Shown here piece by piece: positions 1-4,595 of a DNA stretch of 5,155 bases. The stretch lies in NCBI GenBank assembly GCA_030605705.1, contig JAUWHU010000136.1, forward strand, positions 1-5,155, in the 5' to 3' direction. The translations under genes and the position numbers were made by a program. The notes below the pieces were generated by a model. It was not told where the DNA came from. It searched no databases and saw nothing but the letters and a program-made list of their open reading frames with translations. This stretch comes from Thermoflexia bacterium. GTDB taxonomy: Bacteria; Chloroflexota; Anaerolineae; B4-G1; SLSP01. Positions within the stretch are counted from its first letter, which is position 1, and every line of letters starts with the position of its first letter.

Positions 1-1081
1 GTTCGATGCGGTGTCGCAACGCCGGGTTGAAGGGATGCACTTCCTCCAGCACGTCCAGCACCAAGTGATTGGCCCGGTCGCCGATGGCGTGGATCGCCAC
101 AGCCACGCCGCCTTCCGCTGCGCGCCGGGCGATCTCCCGCAGCTGCTCCGGTTCCAGCGTGAGCACACCGGTGTTGGCTGGTTCTCCATCGTAGGGCGCG
201 AAGAGTGCGGCGGTGCGCGCGCCTAACGCGCCATCGGCGAAGAGCTTAAGACCGCCAAAGCGCAACCGGTCATCGCCCAGACCTGAGCGCAATCCCGCGC
301 CCAACACGGCGTCCAGCGTCTCCAACCGCGCGTATTTGACCACGCGCACACGGAGTTCATCCCGCCGGTGCAGCGTCTGGTAGGCCGCGAAGGCCGGGGC
401 GGCGTCCATGTCGTGGACGCCGGTGATGCCCACGGCTAAAAGGTGCGCTTGGGCCATCTTCAAAGCCGCGGCCACCTCTTCCACGTCGGGGGCGGAAACC
501 GCCGCGAGCATGATCTCCATCGCGCACTCGAACATCATGCCGGCGGGTGCGCCATCCGGGAGACGCCCCAAATAGCCATGTTCCGGGTCGGGCGTCTCCG
601 CTGTGACGCCGGCCAAACGCAACGCAGCGCTGTTGGCGACGGCGGCGTGCGCGCTCTTGGCGATCAACACGACGGGATGACGCGGAGCCGCCGCGTCCAA
701 CGCCGCCGCCGTGGGAAAGATTCCACCGGGCCAGAGGTTCTGGTCCCAACCGCGCCCCTGGATCCACGCGCCCGGCGGCGTCTCCGCTGCCCGCTGCGCC
801 ACCCGCTGCGCGCACTGCTCCCACGAGAGATCCCGCAGGTCAAGGTCGTGCAGACTCAGCGCGTACCACATCAGGTGCAGGTGGGCGTCCACCAGACCGG
901 GAAGCACCGTCGCGCCGTCCAGGTCCTCAACGGTCGCGCCGGGCGCGTCGGCCCAGGCTAATGCCTCGCCGTCCAGCGCGGCTACCCGCTCCCCCACCAG
1001 GGCGATTGCCGTCGCCCACGGGTGAGTCGGGCATCCGGTGTAAATATGGGCGTTTCGTAAAATCTGTACTTGTAGGTTCAT
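1..1081 (-). CDS. YtcJ-like amidohydrolase, amidohydrolase family 3 (C-terminus beyond window)
   Basis: The minus strand is open from an ATG at 1081 to the window edge, giving 360 codons. Read by eye, the protein shows the metal-dependent hydrolase fold of the YtcJ/NfdA group: the metal-binding HLH at residues 67-69 in VLPGLVDAHLHL, the family motif GRGWDQNLWP at 109-118, GVHDMD at 221-226, the Lys279 region GLKLFADGALGART (277-290), and HAIGDRAN at 331-338. Family members are usually about 520-550 residues, so roughly a third is missing, including the last catalytic region. Known members hydrolyse amide or formamide bonds; the substrate here cannot be told. There is no signal peptide, so it is probably cytoplasmic. 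A GGAG lies 4 nt before the ATG. The gene starts 37 nt after the toxin stop on the same strand with no terminator between, so read-through from the toxin-antitoxin promoter is plausible. The family call is firm; the function is not. Confidence 0.93.
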   Translation of the reverse strand, partial: MNLQVQILRNAHIYTGCPTHPWATAIALVGERVAALDGEALAWADAPGATVEDLDGATVLPGLVDAHLHLMWYALSLHDLDLRDLSWEQCAQRVAQRAAETPPGAWIQGRGWDQNLWPGGIFPTAAALDAAAPRHPVVLIAKSAHAAVANSAALRLAGVTAETPDPEHGYLGRLPDGAPAGMMFECAMEIMLAAVSAPDVEEVAAALKMAQAHLLAVGITGVHDMDAAPAFAAYQTLHRRDELRVRVVKYARLETLDAVLGAGLRSGLGDDRLRFGGLKLFADGALGARTAALFAPYDGEPANTGVLTLEPEQLREIARRAAEGGVAVAIHAIGDRANHLVLDVLEEVHPFNPALRHRIE

Positions 1082-1118
1082 TTCGCTCCAGAGGATTGAG
1101 GTCACGCGCGCCGGAGGT

Positions 1119-1583
1119 CTACCTGTCCCTCATCGTCCGTGGGGCAGAATTTGTGGATAGCGATGTGAGAATTTCCATGAATTGACGTGGTGTCACGGTG
1201 CGAATGCCTTCGTAGTCACCCAAGATCAGCAAGTCCCGATCGCCGCTGACGATGTAATCCGCCTTTCCCTCCGAGGCACAGGCCACGATCGCATCATCCT
1301 TAGGGTCACGGGTTACGCCGGGAAGATGAAGACGTCCAGGCAACACCTCCGCTTTGGCTAACAGAACCGCTAAGATATCCGCCAGTTCCTCTTCATCCAG
1401 ACGGAGACGTTTGGCAATCCGAGGGTAGGAAAGCACATGGATCAATTCTTCCACCAGATAGAACGAGGTCACGAGAACGTAATGCCCTTCCAGCCAGGCA
1501 TCCAGTACCCGGCATGGGGGGCTTTGTTCAGTCATCAGACCGCTGACCAGAACATTGGTGTCGAGGACGGCTCTAATGGGCAT
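1119..1583 (-). CDS. PIN-domain ribonuclease toxin (VapC-like, 'PIN family toxin component')
   Basis: This 154-residue protein has the acidic residues of a PIN-domain nuclease in order: Asp8 and Asn10 in AVLDTNVLVSGL, Glu45/Glu46 in LVEELIHVL, Asp96 in TRDPKDDAIVACA, and Asp115/Asp117 in IVSGDRDLLIL. The DPKDD and SGDRDLL motifs are typical of the subgroup annotated as putative toxin-antitoxin toxin, PIN family. PIN toxins are Mg2+-dependent endoribonucleases that cut RNA and arrest translation; the RNA target cannot be read from sequence. The ATG lies 11 nt inside the 3' end of the antitoxin gene, the usual antitoxin-first, overlapping arrangement that couples translation. A GGAG sits 11 nt before the start, which is long but workable. 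All catalytic residues are present, so the toxin looks active. The C-terminal tail after about residue 140 is polar and probably unstructured. Confidence 0.92.
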   Translation of the reverse strand: MPIRAVLDTNVLVSGLMTEQSPPCRVLDAWLEGHYVLVTSFYLVEELIHVLSYPRIAKRLRLDEEELADILAVLLAKAEVLPGRLHLPGVTRDPKDDAIVACASEGKADYIVSGDRDLLILGDYEGIRTVTPRQFMEILTSLSTNSAPRTMRDR

Positions 1584-1884
1584 CGGGTTGGCGGCTCCGT
1601 GACTGGTAAAATTCAGTCCGGGCTGCTTCGATCAAGTCATGCAGCTCGCCGGGATCCAGTTCGCGGTTTCGGGCGCGCATGTTGGCAATCCTCTCACGCA
1701 GCGAAGCGGTGGCCTGCTGCTGTTTGATCTCCTGGAGAAATTGAAAATCCTCCATGCTGACGATGGCGGCGGTGGGTTCGCCGAATTTCTGCACGACGTA
1801 CTGCACCCCGCGACCATAGCCTACCTCATTGAGCACCCACTTGATTCGAGTCCGCAGGTCAGAAGCAGAGATTGTCCTTAGCAT
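1573..1884 (-). CDS. Phd/YefM-type antitoxin of the PIN toxin
   Basis: From the chosen ATG this protein has 103 residues. The N-terminus MLRTISASDLRTRI and the segment FGEPTAAIVSMEDFQFL (about 34-50) match the Phd/YefM fold, a DNA-binding dimer that represses its own promoter. The C-terminal half, rich in Arg and Glu (about 51-95, with ELDPGELHDLIEAA), is the expected flexible, toxin-neutralising tail. An ATG four codons upstream (1896) is also in frame, but GGAGGG lies just 5' of the 1884 ATG and overlaps that earlier codon, so 1884 is preferred; family members also begin close to the T-I-S-A motif. The gene overlaps the toxin start by 11 nt. A palindrome and a strong promoter lie directly upstream, consistent with autoregulation. 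The family assignment rests on motif resemblance; AbrB-like or RHH folds look less likely. Confidence 0.85.
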   Translation of the reverse strand: MLRTISASDLRTRIKWVLNEVGYGRGVQYVVQKFGEPTAAIVSMEDFQFLQEIKQQQATASLRERIANMRARNRELDPGELHDLIEAARTEFYQSRSRQPDAH

Positions 1885-1888
1885 AGCT

Positions 1889-1894
1889 CCCTCC
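1889..1894 (-). promoter_or_regulatory. Shine-Dalgarno site fixing the antitoxin start
   Basis: On the minus strand GGAGGG lies a few nucleotides before the ATG at 1884, with 5 nt between GGAGG and the ATG. It is nearly a perfect anti-16S match. It overlaps the alternative ATG at 1896, which itself has only a weak GAGA upstream, so it favours the shorter protein. Confidence 0.75.
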
Positions 1895-1903
1895 ATACTC
1901 TCA

Positions 1904-1923
1904 TTTGTGTAATTTTATACAAA
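1904..1923. promoter_or_regulatory. Imperfect palindrome, candidate antitoxin operator
   Basis: The 20-bp site TTTGTGTAATTTTATACAAA pairs with itself at 8 of 10 symmetric positions (pattern TTTGT.TAA..TTA.ACAAA). It lies between the predicted transcription start (about 1943) and the antitoxin ATG. A further inverted pair, ACAAAG at 1919-1924 and CTTTGT at 1940-1945, overlaps one edge. Phd/YefM antitoxins, with or without bound toxin, repress their operons by binding such short palindromes. That this is the operator is inference from position and symmetry. AT-rich sequence can be symmetric by chance, but 16 of 20 bases in the symmetric positions is more than I would expect. Confidence 0.5.
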
Positions 1924-1949
1924 GTATCCAATTTGCCATCTTTGTCATT

Positions 1950-1978
1950 ATTATACTCTCGTGATGGCTAAAAAGCAA
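1950..1978 (-). promoter_or_regulatory. Sigma70-type promoter of the toxin-antitoxin operon
   Basis: On the minus strand a perfect TATAAT occupies 1955-1950. TTGCTT (3 of 6 to consensus, with the important TTG) occupies 1978-1973, and the spacer is exactly 17 bp. Transcription would start near 1943, giving a leader of about 59 nt before the antitoxin ATG that contains the candidate operator. A TATACT on the opposite strand overlaps the -10 box, but I found no suitable -35 for it. Confidence 0.65.
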
Positions 1979-2150
1979 GCCGCCGCTCATGGCGGATGCG
2001 TTTCAGTTTTAAGGCGAGTTGGCAACTTCCTGGCCCTTTACGGATGTCCCGCGCCTTTTTGCTACGGAGGGTACGCTGGTAGTCGCTCAATTGCACTGTG
2101 TTCAACCCCCACCCCCCTGCCCCCAGGGTTGTTCAATTCTACTCTCCAAG

Positions 2151-2339
2151 GCTCGCAGCCACCGTCCCCGGGGGCGTCTGGGAACAGCAAATCGTTGCCT
2201 GTGTCGCCCCCGAGACGGGGCTATGAGCGCGCAAAGCGCAGTGTGGGCAGGTAGTGCCCACGCGCTGAGATTTCCGCAATTCGCAACTCCAGGCAGAGTA
2301 TCGCCGCACAACCCGCCCCCGGGGACGGGGGCTGGGAGC
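2151..2339. repeat. Cluster of three GC-rich hairpin repeats, outer pair inverted
   Basis: A 24-26 bp unit occurs three times: copy A on the plus strand at 2151-2176, copy B on the minus strand at 2228-2205, and copy C on the minus strand at 2339-2314. A and C agree at 24 of 26 positions. B agrees with C at 21 positions with three mismatches and two single-base gaps. Each unit begins GCTC, continues AGCC, and folds on itself through a GCCCC(C)/GGGGGC stem with a loop near GTCCCC; copy A has one mismatch in this stem. Weaker similarity (a shared GGC.ACGAT.. and CTG) continues past the unit in B and C, so the true repeat may be about 45 bp. Possible identities are a degenerate MITE-like or REP-like element or part of a structured RNA. 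No target-site duplication was found. Confidence 0.6.
2235..2266. other. Strong hairpin inside the repeat cluster
   Basis: GTGGGCA (2243-2249) and TGCCCAC (2255-2261) form a perfect 7-bp stem around a GGTAG loop. The stem is extended by AGCGC (2235-2239) with GCGCT (2262-2266), leaving a 3-nt AGT bulge on one side. No T-run follows on either strand, so it is not a simple terminator. It lies between repeat copies B and C and would be a main structural element if the cluster is transcribed. Confidence 0.55.
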
Positions 2340-2363
2340 ATAGGTCAGAGACCCTTAGGCTAA

Positions 2364-2380
2364 ATTGCCCTTAGGGCAAT
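2364..2380. other. Perfect 7-bp inverted repeat with 3-nt loop
   Basis: ATTGCCC-TTA-GGGCAAT is a perfect short hairpin or a palindromic protein-binding site. There is no T-tract beside it. It lies between the repeat cluster and the terminator-like hairpin, and two copies of CCGGCCACAGCT follow at 2382-2393 and 2423-2434. Its role is unknown. Confidence 0.45.
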
Positions 2381-2406
2381 GCCGGCCACAGCTGGGTCGG
2401 GCAGAA

Positions 2407-2444
2407 GTGGCTCGGTTGGAGACCGGCCACAGCTAGTTTTTTTT
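2407..2444 (+). terminator. Rho-independent terminator-like hairpin
   Basis: GTGGC-T-CGGT (2407-2416) pairs with ACCGGCCAC (2422-2430) through nine base pairs and one bulged T around a TGGAG loop. After a 6-nt AGCTAG comes a run of eight T (2437-2444). The gap before the T-run is longer than in textbook terminators, which lowers confidence. There is no rightward gene upstream in this window, so if it works it would end an unannotated transcript or insulate the CDF gene from leftover transcription. Confidence 0.45.
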
Positions 2445-2446
2445 GT

Positions 2447-2485
2447 CATTTCTTCATTTGCCATTCGCCATTTGCTCATTTTCTT
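2447..2485 (+). repeat. Short CATTTGC-type tandem repeat patch
   Basis: Units CATTTCTT, CATTTGC, CATTCGC, CATTTGCT and CATTTTCTT follow each other directly after the T8 tract. They are the same family as the array at 3599-3740 and are strikingly AT-rich for this genome. The sequence running on to about 2512 (CTTTGTGTCTTGATGG, then TTTTGTGGT) looks like another low-complexity intergenic repeat. It lies just upstream of the CDF gene, so that promoter probably lies in or next to it; I saw only weak candidates. Confidence 0.65.
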
Positions 2486-2576
2486 TGTGTCTTGATGGTT
2501 TTGTGGTAAGGTATCCCTGCCTGGTTTTGGCCGGGCCAGAAACGATGTCAGCCAGCAATGCCAAGAGGACAGCACC

Positions 2577-3479
2577 ATGCAATGGATTCGTGATTATACT
2601 CCTAAGCCCGAACGCCGCCGGCTCTACCGGCAGGCGATGACTATCACGCTGCTGGGGAACCTGATCTTAGCAGTCGGTAAAGGGATTGCGGCTCACCTTT
2701 CGGGGAGCGTCGCGCTCTACGCTGACGCGGCCAATTCTACATCTGACGCGCTGTATTCTCTGCTCATGGTGCTGGGACTGTGGGTGGCGCAACAGCCACC
2801 CGATCTCTCCCACCCACAGGGACATAGCCGTTTCGAACCGTTAGTCGGGTTGATGGTCTCTCTGGCGATGGCCTTCGCCGGATACGAAGCCGCCCAGGCA
2901 GCGGTAGGACGTTTCTTGAGCGGCGGTCTGGCCGTGGAACCGGGGCTGCCAACGCTGGTGCTCCTGGCGAGCGCGGCGCTCAAGGCCGGGATGTACCTGG
3001 CGATCCGGCGGATCGCCCAATCCCTGTTTAGCCCAGCCCTTGATGTCACAGCCCGCGATAACTTGAGCGACATTTTTACTTCCCTCGCCGCGCTCGCCGG
3101 CATGTTAGGTTCCACTCTCATCCATCCTCTGGCAGACCCCATCGCCGGATTCCTGGTCGCCCTGTGGATCTTCAAGGCTGTCTTTGAGACCGTCCGAGAA
3201 AACCTGAGTTACCTCACCGGCGGCGGCGCTTCCCCCGAAATGCTGGAGGAAATCGCTCGCGTGGCGAGCAGCATCCACGGCGTGGAGGGAGTGCATCAGG
3301 TGATCACGGAATACGTCGGCCCACAAATGCTCGCAGACCTGCACATTAACGTTGATGGAGCGATCAGCCTTTTCGCGGCCCACTACATCGCGGATCAGGT
3401 GCGGGAAGCCCTGGAAGCTTTGCCTGAAGTGGACCGTACTTACGTCCACGTGGAACCTCTCATGGAGAATGGAGAATGA
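2577..3479 (+). CDS. Cation diffusion facilitator transporter, MntE-like metal site
   Basis: This complete 300-residue protein has the usual CDF length and layout. Six membrane helices lie at about 22-42, 45-70, 89-111, 122-143, 163-183 and 185-208, and a cytoplasmic metal-binding domain spans about 218-295. The transport site reads Asn53-xxx-Asp57 in helix 2 (ADAANSTSD) and Asp161-xxx-Asp165 in helix 5 (ARDNLSD). Zinc exporters use His/Asp combinations here; Asn-Asp/Asp-Asp is the pattern described for MntE manganese exporters, so Mn2+ efflux by metal/proton antiport in the inner membrane is inferred. The loop motif SHPQGHSRFEP (78-88) and C-terminal His240, His256, His269 and His291 match the FieF-type cytoplasmic sites. 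AGAGGA lies 7 nt before the ATG, supporting this start. The final MENGE and stop codon lie inside a tandem repeat array, so the natural C-terminus may have been altered. The family call is near certain; the metal is a prediction. Confidence 0.95.
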   Translation: MQWIRDYTPKPERRRLYRQAMTITLLGNLILAVGKGIAAHLSGSVALYADAANSTSDALYSLLMVLGLWVAQQPPDLSHPQGHSRFEPLVGLMVSLAMAFAGYEAAQAAVGRFLSGGLAVEPGLPTLVLLASAALKAGMYLAIRRIAQSLFSPALDVTARDNLSDIFTSLAALAGMLGSTLIHPLADPIAGFLVALWIFKAVFETVRENLSYLTGGGASPEMLEEIARVASSIHGVEGVHQVITEYVGPQMLADLHINVDGAISLFAAHYIADQVREALEALPEVDRTYVHVEPLMENGE

Positions 3480-3548
3480 TGAATGGAGAATGGTGAATAG
3501 GTGAATGGTGAGTGGTGAATAGGTGAATGGTGAGTGGTGAATGATTGA
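3462..3548 (-). repeat. Tandem 7-8 bp repeat array overlapping the end of the CDF gene
   Basis: Twelve units of 7-8 bp run without gaps: ATGGAGA, ATGGAGA, ATGATGA, ATGGAGA, ATGGTGA, ATAGGTGA, ATGGTGA, GTGGTGA, ATAGGTGA, ATGGTGA, GTGGTGA, ATGATTGA. Read on the minus strand they are ATTCACC/ATTCTCC types. A composite 22-bp block of 8+7+7 is duplicated exactly (3497-3518 and 3519-3540). The first units are coding (CDF residues 296-300) and the TGA stop arises from the third. The array is oriented opposite to the one at 3599-3740. Confidence 0.85.
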
Positions 3549-3551
3549 CGA

Positions 3552-3568
3552 GTCATAACCGCTATGAC
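3552..3568. other. Small perfect inverted repeat between the two arrays
   Basis: GTCATA-ACCGC-TATGAC is a 6-bp stem with a 5-nt loop within the roughly 50-bp unique segment that separates the two arrays. It has no T-tract, so terminator function is doubtful. It could be a protein site or chance. Confidence 0.35.
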
Positions 3569-3598
3569 GGGTGATGGCACAAAGAGCCGCAAGACCAT

Positions 3599-3740
3599 CA
3601 TTTGCCATTTGCTCATTTGCCATTTGCTCATTTGCCATTTGCTATTTGCCATTTGCTATTTGCCATTTGCTATTTGCTCATTTGTCATTTGCCATTTGCC
3701 ATTTGTTCATTCTCCTCATTTGTTCATTTGCCCATTTCTT
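3599..3740 (+). repeat. Tandem CATTTGC 7-8 bp repeat array
   Basis: About 19-20 degenerate units fill 142 bp. CATTTGC alternates with CATTTGCT at the left, drops to ATTTGC/CATTTGCT in the middle, and drifts to CATTTGT, CATTCTCCT and CATTTGTT at the right. One right-hand unit carries ATTCTCC, which links it to the minus-strand units of the array at 3462-3548. Units are too short and directly adjoining, so it is not a CRISPR. The right edge merges into the promoter of the next gene. Several frames across it are free of stops and yield spurious repetitive open frames on both strands. Confidence 0.9.
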
Positions 3741-3747
3741 TTATAAT
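3720..3747 (+). promoter_or_regulatory. Promoter at the edge of the repeat array, likely leaderless
   Basis: A perfect TATAAT at 3742-3747 follows TTGTTC at 3720-3725 with a 16-bp spacer. The -35 box is made of repeat units. Transcription would start at about 3754-3756, exactly at the ATG of the membrane protein gene, and no Shine-Dalgarno sequence precedes that ATG. A leaderless message is therefore the simplest reading. Confidence 0.55.
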
Positions 3748-3755
3748 GGCTTGAT

Positions 3756-4594
3756 ATGGAACAAACCAGCGAAGCACAGCAGACGAATTTCTGGATTGGA
3801 ACCTGGGAGGGTGGCTGGCGATTGGTTCCTCTCGTGGCGATGCTGGCCGGAGCCTGGGCCGGCGCCCGACCGCCGGAGGGGGAACTTCTCCCCGCGCTGG
3901 CGCTGGCCGCGACGTTGCTCCTGGCCGGCTGGGAACCCTTGTGGCGCGCCATCGCCACCACCGATTGGGCCACCCCGCTGGCTCACTGGCGCGTGTGGGA
4001 GCAAGAAGCTCCCTCGCGTCGCTGGCCCTACCTGCAACCGGGAACCCCCGGCGCTGCTCTCAACCACGCCTGGGGACGGGCGCGCGCCTGGTGGCAGGCG
4101 CGCGGAGCGGCGGCTCTCTCTGCTTCCCTGCGCTCTGCCTTCCTGGCCTTGTTGGTGAGTCTGCTGCTCGGCGTGGCACTGGGACGCACCGCGCTCTTCC
4201 TCACGCTGCTCTTGCTCGCCTGCACCCAACTCGCCGCGCTTTGGGACGAAGGACGCGGGCAGCCCGGTCCTTTCTGGCAGGCTATCGCGCTGGTAGGGAT
4301 CCCCTGGCTGCTGGGGACTTCTTTAGCAGGAGAAACATTGCCTTTCCTCGCGCCCCTCACCGTCACCTTATTGGCGGGATTTTTGCCCAGGCCGGCCCCA
4401 CCGCCATCCTCGGCCCGGTCCTGGCAGCGGGATTCCTGGTCTGGCAGGGACATCCGTTTGCTGCCGGGATGCTGCTCTTGTTGGCTTTCCCCGGTCTGCT
4501 CCTGCTGACCCAGCGCGTAGCGGAAACGACCTATCGCCAGGCCGTCGCCCTCTGGCTGATCGCCATGCTCCTGCTGGTCGGCGGGACTCTGTGA
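3756..4594 (+). CDS. Polytopic membrane protein of unknown family, interrupted by a frameshift
   Basis: I do not recognise the family. The frame opened at 3756 runs to a stop at 4508, but its last 40 residues change abruptly to Pro/Ser/Arg/Cys-rich sequence. At that point the -1 frame becomes hydrophobic and membrane-like (LGPVLAAGFLVW, then GMLLLLAFPGLLLLTQRVAE and LWLIAMLLLVGGTL) up to a stop at 4592-4594. Adding one T to the TTTTT run at 4380-4384 joins them smoothly (LLAGFFAQAGPTAILGPV) into 279 residues. The joined protein has about eight or nine membrane helices (about 23-38, 43-60, 127-143, 145-163, 173-190, 194-210 and three more) and a polar, Trp- and Arg-rich loop at about 77-117. 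It starts with no ribosome site next to a promoter. Its stop lies one base before the methyltransferase ATG, so the two are probably co-expressed. The break may be a sequencing error, a real mutation or recoding. Confidence 0.75.
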
Positions 4595-4595
4595 G

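Larger units (their letters stand above)
1885..2576. other. Long intergenic region without a convincing gene
   Basis: About 690 bp separate the leftward toxin-antitoxin block from the rightward CDF gene. It starts with the antitoxin control region. A short stretch at 1931-1950 resembles the CATTTGC repeat seen elsewhere. Next comes a weak hairpin (CCGCC 1980-1984 with GGCGG 1991-1995) that, read leftward, is followed by TTTTT and could be a poor terminator. A C-rich tract at 2106-2124 has runs of 5, 6 and 5 C. The rest holds the hairpin repeat cluster, the terminator-like hairpin and a repeat patch, which are listed separately. Open frames here (up to 114 codons) have no recognisable domain, are rich in Pro/Arg/Ser from the GC-rich repeats, and lack good ribosome binding sites. 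Confidence 0.7.

Noticed and set aside
443..961. Plus-strand open frame of 172 codons
   Set aside because: It is an antisense shadow of the amidohydrolase, whose catalytic motifs lie in the minus-strand frame throughout.
1894..1896. Antitoxin start at the upstream ATG
   Set aside because: A near-perfect Shine-Dalgarno sequence overlaps this ATG and serves the ATG at 1884; the four extra residues precede the conserved N-terminus.
1952..1957. Divergent plus-strand promoter (TATACT)
   Set aside because: The only TTG-like box upstream (TTGCCA at 1933-1938) leaves a 13-bp spacer, which is too short; the symmetry of TATAAT-like sequence explains the match.
2106..2124. G-quadruplex on the minus strand (G runs of 5, 6 and 5)
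   Set aside because: Only three separate G runs of three or more are present, so it does not meet the usual four-run pattern; a fold through a split G6 is possible but speculative.
2019..2363. Plus-strand open frame of 114 codons in the intergenic region
   Set aside because: Pro/Arg/Ser-rich composition reflects the GC-rich hairpin repeats, it has no clear ribosome site, and no domain is seen.
2443..2640. Open frame of 65 codons overlapping the CDF start
   Set aside because: It begins within the CATTTGC patch and overlaps the well-supported transporter start in another frame.
3105..3638. Minus-strand open frame of 177 codons beginning with MANEQMANEQ
   Set aside because: Its N-terminal part is translated tandem repeat and the rest is antisense to the CDF gene; no domain is recognisable.
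3599..3740. Possible CRISPR array
   Set aside because: Units are 7-8 bp, degenerate and directly adjoining; there are no spacers and no cas gene is nearby.
3571..4158. Plus-strand open frame of 195 codons across the repeat array
   Set aside because: It consists of repeated FAIC/SFAI from CATTTGC units and then an out-of-frame reading of the membrane protein gene.
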